NCBI GenBank assembly: GCA_017448545.1
Contig: JAFSLH010000013.1
Location: 1 to 64,000 of the forward strand
Reading direction: 5' to 3'
Source: Clostridia bacterium
GTDB lineage: Bacteria; Bacillota; Clostridia; Christensenellales; CAG-138
Length of the DNA: 64,000 nucleotides
This document shows positions 36,101 to 37,968 of the stretch, piece after piece. A program made the translations under genes and the position numbers. The number at the start of each line of letters is the position of its first letter. Positions within the stretch are counted from its first letter, which is position 1. Below the pieces are notes generated by a model, which saw nothing but the letters and a program-made list of their open reading frames with translations, ran no database searches and was not told where the DNA came from.

Positions 36101-37258
36101 CTCCGCAATTGTGACGGAAGCGTCAGAGAACTGCAGATTCCCCGAATCGGACGCCTCGTCGTCGGATGCGTTCACGGTCAAAGAATTCAGCTTGAAGGTT
36201 CCCTCCAATGTGATTTCTGTGCCGCTGACCTCCATATCAAGGTCGTCCGCATCCACGAATCCGACTACGGTGTCTTCACCGGAGCCGAGATCAATTTTGG
36301 CGTTTCGTTCTTCGGAGTCTTCTTCCTGTTCGGCAAGTACCGTAACCGTATCGTCTCCGTCGCCGGTTTGAATTTCGGCTGAACTGTTTTCACCAAGCTG
36401 CACGGCAATGTTGTCGTCCTCTTCCGTGCCGTAAACGGTCACGGCAGAATTCTTCGCTTTCACGAGTCCGACGTATAAGCCCATGAGCGTTACGTTCAGG
36501 TCTTCGATCGAAATAATATCGATCACTACGTCGTCGACGTCGTCGTCCATGCTCTCGGTTGCTCCCTGCGCGCGAATGGTCAGGCTGAAGTTTTCACTCA
36601 GCGTGACGCCTTCTGCGAGCATAGTGGTGTCGATGCGAATTTCACCTTCGTAGGTGCCCGTCTCCAAGACGATCTCCGCATGCTCTGACTCGTCGGTCAG
36701 ACTTCTCATTTTTTCGTCAACTCTGGCTTGAATCAGATTTGACGTTGGTCCAAGCGGGTCTTCCGGGTTCTGTTGGCCGTTGTTTTCGCCTCCGTCTCCC
36801 GAACCTTCCGCGTCCTGCTGATTCCCTGCATCCTGACCTCCATTGCCGCTGTTTTGGAGCATCGGAGCAGAGCGCAACAGATTGGTATCATCGGTCGTCC
36901 CGTTCGGATCGCCGGAGCCGGCGCCCGCTTCACCCGGCAAAGTTGGGCTTTGCCCCGGGGGATTCGGGTCGCTTTCGTCCGGGTTTCCCGACTCGCCTGC
37001 CGGACCGGCCTCAGCCGGATCCGACTCGCCTGCCGGACCGGCCTCAGCCGGATCCGACACGCCGGGTTGATTGCTGTCCGATTGCGACGACGGCATTCCC
37101 GTCGGGTCTTCCGAAACAACCGATGATTGCGTATCATCGGCGTATGCCGCAGGCGCGAATACAAGCGCCAGCAGGACGCATAGCGCAAGCGCTATCATCC
37201 ATGGCAGCCGCAATCGCCGCGGTTTACGCGATGAACGCTGGGTCGTTGGTTTGTTCAA
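9194..37258 (-). CDS. Giant exported filamentous adhesin-like protein (9354 residues)
   Basis: I start at TTG 37258: AAAGGAGG lies 9 nt upstream, and the protein then begins MNKPTTQRSSRKPRRLRLP with a classical signal peptide (basic region, hydrophobic core about 20-36, cleavage after AYA-40). The open frame extends 113 codons further up, but through the promoter. Layout by residue: P/D/G-rich linker 41-168; beta-solenoid with RTX-like GDGDDT; nine acidic blocks between about 405 and 1475; duplicated helical module about 1475-2035; InlB-like beta-repeats about 2143-2487; long LktA-type VGxGA solenoid to about 4900; more solenoid; DxNGN segment near 6200; GETW repeats about 6705-6890; Ala-rich helical coiled coils about 7150-7650 and 8140-8845; a final beta domain ending STEA. 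No LPxTG, membrane span or autotransporter barrel is seen. Likely a secreted surface adhesin; target unknown. Codon use suits the GC-rich host. Confidence 0.9.
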   Translation of the reverse strand: MNKPTTQRSSRKPRRLRLPWMIALALCVLLALVFAPAAYADDTQSSVVSEDPTGMPSSQSDSNQPGVSDPAEAGPAGESDPAEAGPAGESGNPDESDPNPPGQSPTLPGEAGAGSGDPNGTTDDTNLLRSAPMLQNSGNGGQDAGNQQDAEGSGDGGENNGQQNPEDPLGPTSNLIQARVDEKMRSLTDESEHAEIVLETGTYEGEIRIDTTMLAEGVTLSENFSLTIRAQGATESMDDDVDDVVIDIISIEDLNVTLMGLYVGLVKAKNSAVTVYGTEEDDNIAVQLGENSSAEIQTGDGDDTVTVLAEQEEDSEERNAKIDLGSGEDTVVGFVDADDLDMEVSGTEITLEGTFKLNSLTVNASDDEASDSGNLQFSDASVTIAEDTEIEALGSVAITVEVAASIDEEDGDEEADDEGEDEDAEDGEDGNEDGDDGDEDDEDKEEDEDENEGVNFYRVVVADAHINVLGSIVAEGDVELIAKVAANLEASNESVAGLYIPAAFVVTVTEAGVELKDGSIVSHTGDIRLNAESKVNMSAESADGKIPGSVSVTVGVNDAHVLVQGASVVEAEDGSVEIKSAASTETTAKAGKSDGDEDEEEDGEDKPDDKPDGEDKPEGGEGENKPEDGQPEGGDGENKPEGGEGENKPEGGEGENKPEDGEGENKPEDGEGDDKDDEKDEDGYAVGVHAAVSVVQQNSDVTLKDSASVTAGGDITIESESELKGNVTVALNGEDDEEEKDDGEDDGEDETEQSGDGDASEQNANDEDDKDDEDGASVGDLLKTVGSDLSYIGEKVGGTKGAVIGAIGWILTGGDPDDEDSFGVADLLDEALAGTDDEDEEQKDNDGDDKEEESSSSVQLAGALAVGVHEVTNRIAIDDDVTINAGGEVALNAKSEVEIEITADASAENEDGEDEEENKDSESEGDNKDNESGEGKPEGGDENKDDDNKDDDNKDDESSVGIGAAVTVSYTSVENAVYFRKGVIEAENLAMNAAAKTTVNAESKAGYSKDSSVGIAGAVTVAVASVKNHSLLAKDAVATLSGDLSIEATSETEFNTVADAKGEDDGEEDGEGKDDDGEGEDGEDKDEEGNDSVSVGAGIAVSVNGVENFALVEGSVSAQQNVSVAAETTDTQNAKAVAGAEGGTSVMPVLALMVAGTETKAMIGAAVNFAGLDLAGDLSVRAKSELNRVLEADAEAAGESVGVGGSFGISVLHDSAKSQLNRSAKANSVSVTAKSLNRNRSVSRAGAKGAPAKDDEDGDGDGDGDGDGDGDGDSDGVDKQVDGILGGAGSLAGHVQTGGTTSENLEKDKNNDSKSASTSEGGIAVAAAVALNVQSNDVLAEIGEGVTIEAVASEEAEGEAEEPSEDEEEPGEGEDASEDEDEGEDEEEAPEPGAVLVESLACNDVTVIANGSASAGNVGVGVAVAINVMDYTNDAIVAASEVVCETLTVKAGILEVEEEDGKEEDGEDGEEEEDEASWFEKLIEDAMTALVQKVTSAIGLDDSEAIAAVLTETINEAATALLEGTGFEELLQNNPYEQAKKNLANLVAILMSVPGELAEPIEDALIDALTKALKKSNLGDTASDAAASIAEIAEVLEAIDSDLKDAEKEIERVLRTYLKTETWVEIQRKILDNITDSLTDLLLSKLKGVTELPTPSELAGEISGMFTSEVSGTLDMLRESVVDAILSKIVSTVNNAEALLTHSIDFGTIVSGKAFRNRIVEAVEAKLISVYDNALDTAKSTLQNYLNDNISASKLASLLEEYVLEDKEISEIVREIVEDAQNRLEAAFTEAIENPLTALPDDLAGIVKDAIESAAETANLSEEDFTNLQSSIESTVETVETTLTTYLSDEKWEEILGNMKDNLISSAKEMVEKKFGWVFELPSLANLPDQITDIFVNEATGLLNELQADIVDAIADKISAVVTDAEKLPEAIEKAVDQFDNLALSAEDFVNAFEDEITDVKFRDDLKKILRVKLKTIVRSTADAMTEGLADIDSVKEFFGKKLGDHIVDNLKNALMAAGKAFTNGMIGVATEALGLKITEESADEPGHRFKTTAIAGASADGVSVAGSVAISIIDGETIAKIRGLETPGEDADIAVGDALTILAIANQIEETTASAAEAEDADEANANLGAGDDEDVNGKEDPTPASELEIADDNGFVYAVVNVGEGGTAERDGNKITLKADDSRRLRDVSLTFKKADGTKVTLAVKPNEDGAFQIPEIQYNDETHTYSVEIGSDGYTVPYDCELEYSVRFVTKETVSLGNVDASWEGEGEIKLEKGSEKGTYTIKVNPDDSYEIANGRILITWGEDDDDCGSIAYPNGGLTLKLVKVDPNDSENDKYRLTVGSFSKEIDGDVVLVSAEFIGKYSLSVSGMGEADADEDDDTQTWSHTYENGEDEIKIVKLKAVNEGKVLRAAEKDRVVVYVNPGVSRRLKSLTLTYTDDEGAHSKTLSTKDPSMMDEDGVAYLFYMPAANATLTPVFEDGEEGDEKAKTESGNSIGVGAGFAMSLSDLVVRASIGDNRMVEAGAVDIRALSEHVVQTAATAGTDPIETSTGGENTKTDKKIAIDASAAVTVTDDEVVASVGNGGSIVTGEENTVALDEEDPDTEFVSFNLAAAQSVKTLTKASAFAAGKKTAVGACVTVNIIDSDVQVNMGSPLNAGGAASFAASNESEDRSEAIATAMGADMDRYLNKLAGGVKATEETANKLTNGEYFDSNSNNKPKTSTAQKLDEKLEGEKKEQSDSEQTNTDKPDSGKADDTSANAPLSSNVLRTQGVSQTSTKGAADKADEGTAEESVTQGADAATGNADSTVESKFQVAAAVGLNITKHKVLVNILAPVAAESLNAEASNTSNFLTKGSGFAISVAKKSNSIAAAVSVSVDKNESVVVIADNFEATDGDVNASANMAQNTTGEYRGLLAAQSLAGGVSGADGTVSIAGSIVVVTDKAVTAVRINERGAQGVTVSGNEIHVTSLDRSRIGVRAGGVSASKGSSVGVGAAFALVYARSLVETLIGNNTEIYGTALEVSAEKARISFSDFESAIGLTTFTTDTSDLPDDQKEDADKGIVNLDKNDDGVYEIEIGASSEDVVGLVDALNVLSSVNYYMEAIAGSIMGSGKQGGSTASVPGSIALLLFKNTVKASLGDNVTVVLQSEDDAEGDMTLAAIDDANIRVLAGSVNVAPSKAGVGITVAWLDNRDTVEASIGSNSDVTVSNGSFHQSAEADFDTMLVTVAASIATGSRSKANIGGAVNVISAFNAAKSYIGRNTSVISDGDLNVATTAKEDNLLISMSASGGKSKVAVGRTVAVVVNKATAKTIVDNGATLRSENGSMTLESEANENGVNVLASASAAPSSKVGVAATIGVMVSKTITSTQIGDNVKLYAKKDVTLSSKGDANLIEAAASFSFGGKSVSVGATILVNVLKREAGVTLGNNVTVTAEEGNILLDSSGKDYNVIVGLAAAASPDGNGVSGTIPAVVSKTKIRTVAGNNLTATAGDSVGILSDLENELYVVAGGVTISLGKLGIGATVGTLVLNYIVESMVGQNATIKANVKSGGTGIDSSSNRSRRRRGVIVGAHGNETVVGAGVAAGVGKNVGIGGTIMTLIISGTVRTEIGDNADVTAGSESGTGEEGDFSDDAEDHSFVFGFAGAIAASAKTGVGATVETVVFSKTVEARVGNAKKIFVTGTVSVRADDVSDLYVLALGFAASANPAVAGDVNVLVYKDNVHAVIGGTVIASKGIEVFASSDNDLYDIAAGVSVAGSPSVAAVALVTYFQGSTVAEVLSGAVLTAMNGDITVQAKSDEFVTADAAGIAASAKTGISGTADVIVTSLSTKAYTGANVSMLAFAGSVKVQSMDTFTLLGMAVTAAAGASAGVGVAALVIVAMNGVFAAFGDNNSIVAKNDVLVDADSSRAIDTYVVSAGVGSTGIAPSVAVVVAGGNLPQDAADALASGNIVPGAQVNHAFEQSHYLDAHKPSTVSGNGFMDELATDGQKAQNMQPNSSANGASGWNAYGQDTGSDFGAGAASMNTSTAENASESTKDNDSDPTAGLGSDTSVSGLSWNNGKSNKSDSAQASIGQGTVVTAERGSISVLANDKLVSDLIAGAIGASGTGIGVGVALAVLKSNITAEVGTGAVLTAGGAVNVKASTGSDTRSNASDPFKAGSDASKNRYSVLAKLDETGITGASGGTVRVISISGGVGGTAIAAAVGVLLVFSEVNALMDGSVTKARAVNVEGVMDFGQVLTVTLGFGAGGTGIAASVGMAYFEGKVITAIGPNAVIGTNSSNVGSVNVKTNGVTKAISVATTLAAGGVGVAAGVALTFNKTNISTTIRRGAVIHAKNGAVSVTTDFNTEAKAYVIARSFGSVAVGATVAVVSNSLTASTYIGYDPFGSVSGTAGTVSAKTIDVKNNIHGQATVLGTGISGGLVAVNGIVALNLNLVKTAAAITGMSINNGGEGIRADRVFVDSVVFGDSILNLTAIAGGSVAVGATVGIAKVGAISRNIVSVDGCRMDINTLTIGNGTVSSKALLTLIAGTGGGVAVAVNIGIALNNAEFTSKLGGTAGGILNAGTVNITMNGNAYSTVAMGTASFGGVSVGAAVGIALLTATMQVMVDSAAELNIDNLNVSCTQNMTDPGFRYDLYLGDKVGTVSITFNKMAQVFMLNARAGAIGVGVDVIVAIANATCRAVVSAANLTINNAINVTSNARTEADGQTISISVSEIGVGAIVIYAYAKGTVESRLTSTGSLNIGGAVNVRTDYSAKVNAVAVPASLGMLASISLNVVMAKVRTVAYAGITGTGAIVAPGRDVNVTANGTAVSNAEIKPGLVTAGLLTVGASFVMSTLEAKQTAEAKGVNITARDVKVLSLYNVSGGSANANPSIPSMDESKGAIAKVGASLVSAGLANVRANLAFAYGSSTVKALVGDLSTDLSGNLYINTYATSYAKAGINAPAVSLGAVNANVAVLKASAKGTYEAGVDSGNNTNASLKAKNIYVATAFQSKSDATTGSLGVAASLAAADVNVAKSYTQSRAGSYVKGKGGAEISGNIDVITVGKSLAWTRVETPVASFSGLSLVTNRLTAEQNAEQYAYTDIGGNVNVRGNITVRSTLEEGKADSQVGRKSGVSVSAFSGALDMAYATSKAVNRAYLAGNGGTINVNNVVVAANTKTIANAVALKPVSISVASAQGVFAQSDTGDTTEAGIGTGNAFTLNTTGSVDVNAYSDTTSYTECASSTSVSLASFGGGSIEARVGIGTPQTVRTFFKDRARVYAGGNINAIATNIGNVTANMTQGLKVALVAGGSNHVTTSSSYRTEAYVGSGAHVESTKGSVTIRAEEKPKSSAQVSGNSVGVLGSADAKKARNYVTETVNVAVYNNANVIGYGTVTLYALSNNANIYSRTNANSGGLFASGALGAISQLTRNVTLSVLNGATVKSRYYNVNAVAEGGRYDSITTRADGSAKGLAGLGGADARTSVSNSVNLNVTGGSIYADFGTINLNANVAEGNVTTIGDYSAAGLIGSPSAYAYEQNITLSGKVNLNGAFVRGSYVNIFGGVKELYLNDESIAKIKGAGGAAYATSNLTLNLTTRVDISNSDVQAYSTANIWSSASPTNGGTNVRVYAMSELKGLAGKVEATANLDGSLNTAVNVTNTRFKGNSFNLNSYGFGGRVSYDKDAKRKGVFVKKKYHGGNNIGLPAGTVSIDSSSSFDVSGAALPIRVEIDVLGNVWVAGSSGGNVYASQSAGKTTVSGRIRPATGGSVSNKGNARTVTSSNYILDLTNYFEGITVLPSIDMHADGVSNPTYTINITSYNGGDIQFGNVVANENGDMNIRWVGEAGNLIGGTRIENDGITHAPVWTHNLTIDNVNNIGSTLNTYPADEEGTKDAEQELNTYFQILLTRLGSADPVVNINAKGSVYFEPVMAKVTRTNSLGAASGPVDGTVVLNNVIAGGLLDIAFGQDIALNYLPNASGTTVESVNFSVLFLTNTVNGTATISAADLEKYLTEDEEGRKTYELPDGTVLTVENGKLTAIGGWAPYETVPGNTNLIVLDSQIDEDGNTHYVTLNYRTGDLTVEAGYSGSYSIYLEYSNGYIATVGGKVVYVEGFDTEVNEGGWNPSTLDDSLILSSSDGVWNVATRSYVNTRSLLLNNSLVQAAINRSGLKGSQTAAQAADHIVFYAFGNKKDMVLATYDGIEFLGVFGFVTETYNVTVPSFDANGNPAVDKDGNAIVDSEGKPYKDANGNAISISTSRYGLVIKEAEEGEKLLGIFEQEGEAVTSDGGVRAQYSYYSMNVGQDEEGNDIYERVFCYFINNSYRFTTGRSPFLIVGTEHFDVSEDMELDSEGNETGTIFGGWVDIAAIADTTTVTLEDGTTQERNTFRDKTVRLTYHNGAYTVTDTLKVSNDGTVTKKYGSETFSSNPVTNVHAFTANGATVRYRNGAAELNNSKLRLEALTGSVARTAAGKYYYLNNGSWVEASYSNGTVSYGGRTVLKIGNGYYETYQNGTRMFTIYEDGTFQKHFSGPKTISVKRLTGEAAPNETFRFEIRTVESTSDELWLWFGSGTYKLINGNANAENIKSTGNIYETIYNNTKLDKGTTSVHLNYKLGEGGQIVSRNRNGAYVISGEQYQNVRAGAGDYEFRPSTLILDGSVVDIIVQKGNIYAKDLTVQSGADVTLTAHGTAETEGNIELTGTTTLNGEVTMKADHDVTIPTLVGSGDVIVRIANGGLTGETWTKTGGKLDIAITTGDMDVTTLTSTGKDKIVIGTGDVSGETWTVSDKLDVTVQTGDVEITTLNATGTETVTIGKGDFTGETWTISNGSLTAALQNGSIQTDTLKVQNGSEVTMIAHGTGKIDVTDTATLDGTVLLDADHDVTIPTLTSTGKFTVQIDDGDMTGETWEFTNCEVQSTAKSGDIKIDELKVTGTTADMLTCEGGFTANNVNVDESDLTVNVTGDILIGRAVDTTPLKVLNGSKATLLSANGGIYRVGYTEADTTQKLYDDDQRTWIAEGSEIVAQAGRNVIVPKLIVRDTAEHSASASLESTGGDLLFDVVDAACSVTLAANGNIIVYHITDANGEDTHPLITMPDRAYEGERYDGNGVTTAEEVETGTQLILRAGGNIGEAGRWLYVNVPSNVHPVIQLVTNFYIDAQAQHTIDWDLYTYWVKSGHGVDKVNVAFDNETRLNYLSYSDLQFFYSLLDIADNAALAEWIMQRADNVNHSKNSFVNYVAVNELASWLTGKNDEQITERDLTNLLKNPLLGSEALADFISNEMKEANQADPIHYNALNAFHEAFREALNGDTPISDAEALKVLEVLLDGGKVQGDDDLYGLIDELFRTSDYYEADYRALWEKALQKANESPAAAAENKAQQEAATAASHTAYANALNSLMNAQEALYSGISSALLLRTTVTDALFRQAQNEAKRSEQTAEEIFARLVDEKNLPDAAAYDEAYLAVYGMVETYMQAYGDAMALTNEKDRTQALRNAETALQTALTNELKALQNSNKDYVAQTAAKDSATKLATLGRTLYNARNERDARYNDTIAQRDLDRAAAQRYYELNDEYTEETTAVEVARELDVLLADGGPWDRAVAELEAAKTALTEAEAAYEAIRNVVYGASQPKAEAEAYAAELAAAREAVTAALERYYEADQAAADLYNRIYRLANTHFDQTGRDFTMTIGEMYGSAFLYNTDDITITVNKAQAWGTLYESIQRRAESGEITLHDDHSSDITVGNIRSERGDVTITNLDGSILAAALDDGNAAYADQEWIYINDGADYENAYDASQQGVAGWRTVPTMDGSFARSWFTTGENADLLKKNFEKVHIYCGNLKLDAFGAIGSEQQPLTTETREIVPTKVANIGMNPDPFHIGNGKRFDDAVQNIYDQLTGTNYFRTVLLPLYSGKLDMLGEERGVETVSGQKVLALIAGRNLTGIQSGAAVLPEEPVHLTRFTYTDAQGNTFTALGLDFTVRHDWVRTPDFEKGMSIIAHAQTGDLYVSEATGDIAHADIEAGGNAALIAENGNGAIGSKDDPILVHVDGELTFGKSNSTYIEATGERLVLNGTSPDSHYEIHSEGGVTLRDGNEDPNVKTLSGYVYSENGGVKLYTERDIGTASNPFDIATADMAVVSFEGNNTYINDSDPDSFVLSDSVVKGDLVLNTEGSVYNANNGRYDELVQDLIDKQAAYNAAQNELDKANALLAAVDNMAAKARLDDALAIQEAAADVAAIKNAALAEANAELAQLVTEFKQMAKDPTVTLDALDEQLIRISAAEKTLAEARQEAAAVNAELAKANAELSAAQSNWNTNHDYATRVLVAEQKKVDAAQAAVDAAQANADAAQANADAAQATLDQANEALAALPADADEQTRAAAEAAVTNAEAALEAANAALTDANAVLADAGDALTDAQDAYAAQAAEMVAVLAEAQRRIDAAQAARDKAAEALDNAKATLEAQVAVNDAQKAADDAARAASEDPTDPAAAQKAALAAGMLQARKYLLAAYSNVENVQNGTDEQKALAAGALAEALTVIETLERGENFLANGDEAYAAQAGLGDDATALDALKAAVQQQEAALEVLEAIALYGNAEDAEHLAQARTTLAAARERFESAENAYQEQVTLIEKTQQLAAATERQQKAQEAWDKIMQSNQNQTELDVTKRGATDDRIKQARQELLDANEALIQAKNAFDQQEQALADANAELAVKESTMAAIAPTNEAIAERDAIRDGLAEATAQRNALNDELTAASNRTAAAMQDLQTAVNAAAALIEQNGQSLLRANALRALPAAAQNGALTNSTDSVDAITAELAARLEAQNVLSDDIQNALTTVSEKLAAYYDARTDEAEVQRERDEAQSQVESLSSALPGAQTAVNDAKNTQAQVISTNGAPADNSGVTTQALPTADDTANNSNLNVSGNAVIRTGGDFGTADNAMSAEIGGTLDLTSGGEIGVHSGKDLDIVQAKGNGDVDLSANGSIRNASGNNGTMISGEKVTLNAITGSEGNGSDLGSKDKPLNINATGFGAKADNMYVNNANKGNTVLDNVTAQGNAALSFGGSVTQEPGAVAAADTMTLKAGGAIGTAMDGEPTYEYTDGIETPTGIEKPEGSLTINAGKLNVSGSEVHVYSIAPETVLDASGKDGIEVTAVGNLMPGKNVQSGNPVALYALGNVGTPNNGFVASLGSKFTVHSIYGMANVRLQQLVYIYNEVGGALGLLNLTDVLVITDIRLSTGNAADELLSRALASSGKIMARSVGIFNSNGNITYRGNTNPVLLILKLAEGEPMLEDGQAVYILHSRDGEFELLKGIYWEGYVIFFTDGLATQENSNFVVVTEEALAELGLTPEDAAQDHLSKLLLGRNVAELVERRSDYVAKFLELIVKAAEESTEA
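12290..12370 (-). repeat. 21-bp tandem repeat (coiled-coil heptads)
   Basis: Units start at 12290, 12311, 12332 and 12353, each beginning CGCCTGYGCCGC on the plus strand, and encode AQANADA-like heptads in the C-terminal coiled coil. The first two differ at one base. Confidence 0.8.
16590..17140 (-). repeat. GETW repeat domain of the giant adhesin
   Basis: Four copies of a unit of about 39-45 residues with a central (L/V/F/M)(T/S)GETW motif: GGLTGETW, GDVSGETW, GDFTGETW and GDMTGETW. Between them come solenoid-like strands (ITTGDMDVTTL, VQTGDVEITTL). Same-phase Trp spacing suggests stacked turns of one face. Confidence 0.7.
18565..18665 (-). repeat. DxNGN/DxDGN calcium-loop-like repeats
   Basis: Four short Asp/Asn/Gly loops in a row (DANGN, DKDGN, DSEGK, DANGN) at about 8-9 residue spacing. 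They resemble calcium-binding loops of surface proteins; binding is inferred. Confidence 0.5.
22500..29790 (-). repeat. LktA-type adhesin repeats in the giant protein
   Basis: Dozens of divergent units of about 50-70 residues. Each has a Gly/Ala-rich strand such as SVGVGAAFALVYARSLVE, a TxIGxNxxI turn and a xVxVSAxx strand. This is the pattern of leukotoxin LktA-family filamentous adhesins, where it forms an elongated beta-solenoid. Two Ser/Asn/Lys-rich linkers interrupt it (about 25040-25480 and 28830-29170). Confidence 0.7.
29795..30830 (-). repeat. InlB-like beta-repeat block of the giant adhesin
   Basis: About 345 residues of beta-sandwich sequence unlike the solenoid. The first and last parts share G-G/K, then VxVxxxxSRRLxxxxLTxxxxDG and F/Y-MPAANATLTPVF, the pattern of divergent InlB B-repeats of Gram-positive surface proteins. 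SRRL occurs in both. Confidence 0.55.
31045..32413 (-). repeat. Tandem duplicated helical module (about 228 residues per unit)
   Basis: Copy A begins TYLKTETWVEI near 32413 and copy B TYLSDEKWEEI near 31729, 684 bp (228 residues) apart. Matching landmarks follow in each: LPTPSELAGEIS versus LPSLANLPDQIT, VVDAILSKI versus IVDAIADKI, and AFRNRIVEAVEAKL versus KFRDDLKKILRVKL. Both are amphipathic helix rich, an unusual insertion in a beta-solenoid protein. Confidence 0.65.
33441..33495 (-). repeat. GD-codon microrepeat
   Basis: CCGTCACCGTCT-type 12-mers encode an uninterrupted run of Gly-Asp dipeptides in one of the acidic blocks. Confidence 0.75.
35243..35440 (-). repeat. 27-bp tandem repeat (KPEGGEGEN)
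   Basis: About seven imperfect 27-bp units encode KPEGGEGEN or KPEDGEGEN nonapeptides in an acidic linker of the giant adhesin. Confidence 0.8.
36989..37054 (-). repeat. Perfect 33-bp tandem duplication
   Basis: Bases 36989-37021 and 37022-37054 are identical and encode two copies of an 11-residue DPAEAGPAGES unit right after the signal peptide. Confidence 0.9.
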
Positions 37259-37267
37259 AAGCAGCTT

Positions 37268-37275
37268 CCTCCTTT
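37268..37275 (-). promoter_or_regulatory. Shine-Dalgarno sequence setting the TTG start of the giant gene
   Basis: AAAGGAGG on the minus strand, 9 nt before TTG at 37258. No other in-frame start nearby has comparable spacing. Confidence 0.8.
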
Positions 37276-37324
37276 CCGCACCCGATCGGCAAATATCGTG
37301 AACCGCCGAATGCAAATTTGGGAT

Positions 37325-37361
37325 GTATACGAAAGGGCAGATTTCCCCCTTATACGTATAC
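37325..37361 (-). promoter_or_regulatory. 5' UTR hairpin of the giant adhesin gene
   Basis: GTATACG and CGTATAC arms (outer) plus AGGG/CCCT (inner) form a stem across 37 nt, starting a few bases after the predicted transcription start. The left part also contains the palindrome TATACGTATA, so it could act as RNA structure or as an operator. Confidence 0.5.
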
Positions 37362-37367
37362 AGGGTA

Positions 37368-37395
37368 ATTATAACGCCTACCCCCCCGATGTCAA
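37368..37395 (-). promoter_or_regulatory. Promoter of the giant adhesin gene
   Basis: On the minus strand TTGACA (37395-37390), a 16-bp spacer with a G7 run and TATAAT (37373-37368): both boxes are perfect consensus. The predicted start is about 100 nt before the TTG codon. The homopolymer in the spacer could vary in length. Confidence 0.8.
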
Positions 37396-37427
37396 TAGTT
37401 TTTTTCGACCGGAATGCGGTCGCCCCC

Positions 37428-37464
37428 CTGTCATCCTGAGCGAGCGCAGCGAGTCGAAGGATCT
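37428..37464. repeat. Dispersed intergenic repeat (GTCATCCTGAGCGA type)
   Basis: The sequence reads TGTCATCCTGAGCGAGC, then GCAGCGAGTCGAAGGATCT. This mosaic is a widely scattered intergenic repeat in Firmicute and other genomes (recalled, not searched). It lies just upstream of the giant gene's promoter. Confidence 0.6.
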
Positions 37465-37502
37465 TTCCGGATTCGGGGGCGATATGCATTTGCACGCGGC
37501 GT

Positions 37503-37571
37503 GCAGATGCTTGAGATATCCTTCGGATTCGATATGCCCTGCGGACTCGATATGCCGCCTGCGGCGGCATC
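37503..37571. repeat. Second dispersed repeat (GATATGCC type)
   Basis: Three phrases of the form TTCGATATGCC or CTCGATATGCC alternate with short GC palindromes (CCTGCGG, GCCTGCGGC). Such units are typical of REP-like intergenic elements of gut Clostridia. Confidence 0.5.
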
Positions 37572-37630
37572 AGGTTGTCGAAAAAGGTCCAGACCATTTT
37601 CGGCGAGTTTTATAACAATATACCAGTAGG

Positions 37631-37684
37631 AAGGCGTTGTCTCTTTCCAGCTCTTGAAGCTGTTTTGAGACAACGCCTTGTTTT
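37631..37684 (+). terminator. Long 13-bp inverted repeat, terminator-like
   Basis: AAGGCGTTGTCTC (37631-37643) and GAGACAACGCCTT (37667-37679) are perfect arms, followed by GTTTTA. No plus-strand gene precedes it closely, so it may be part of a repeat element rather than a gene terminator. Confidence 0.5.
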
Positions 37685-37890
37685 ATAGCGTCGGGGCAGC
37701 AAGAACGGGCGCGCAGCGTCCGTTCGGTAACGCGCCCGCGCCCTCGGCGCGGATCAGCGCGTTCGCGGAGAAATATCCTTGTTCAGCGCGCAGCGCCGTA
37801 TCTGATCGGATTTCTCCGTATCGGATCGCCGCGTAGTATTGTTATATATGATAATGATAAATTTACAAATCTTTTTGTTGATATTCTTTC
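37685..37890. other. GC-to-AT transition without a gene
   Basis: The first 140 bases are GC-rich with several short GCGC palindromes. From about 37830 the sequence turns AT-rich, marking the left edge of the BcgI-like module. I see no coding frame. Confidence 0.4.
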
Positions 37891-37918
37891 TTGATGTGAT
37901 ACTCTAAAAATGTATTAT
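37891..37918 (+). promoter_or_regulatory. Possible promoter of the BcgI-like operon
   Basis: TTGATG (37891-37896), a 16-bp spacer and TATTAT (37913-37918) precede AAAGGGG and the ATG at 37969. The region is AT-rich, so other pairs are possible. Confidence 0.4.
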
Positions 37919-37968
37919 ATAAATGCTTCTCATGTTATAGGTCATATTATCAAAAGGGGACAACGATA

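Noticed and set aside
37259..37597. 113-codon upstream extension of the giant gene
   Set aside because: It runs through the consensus promoter and leader and would bury the signal peptide; the TTG start with AAAGGAGG fits better.
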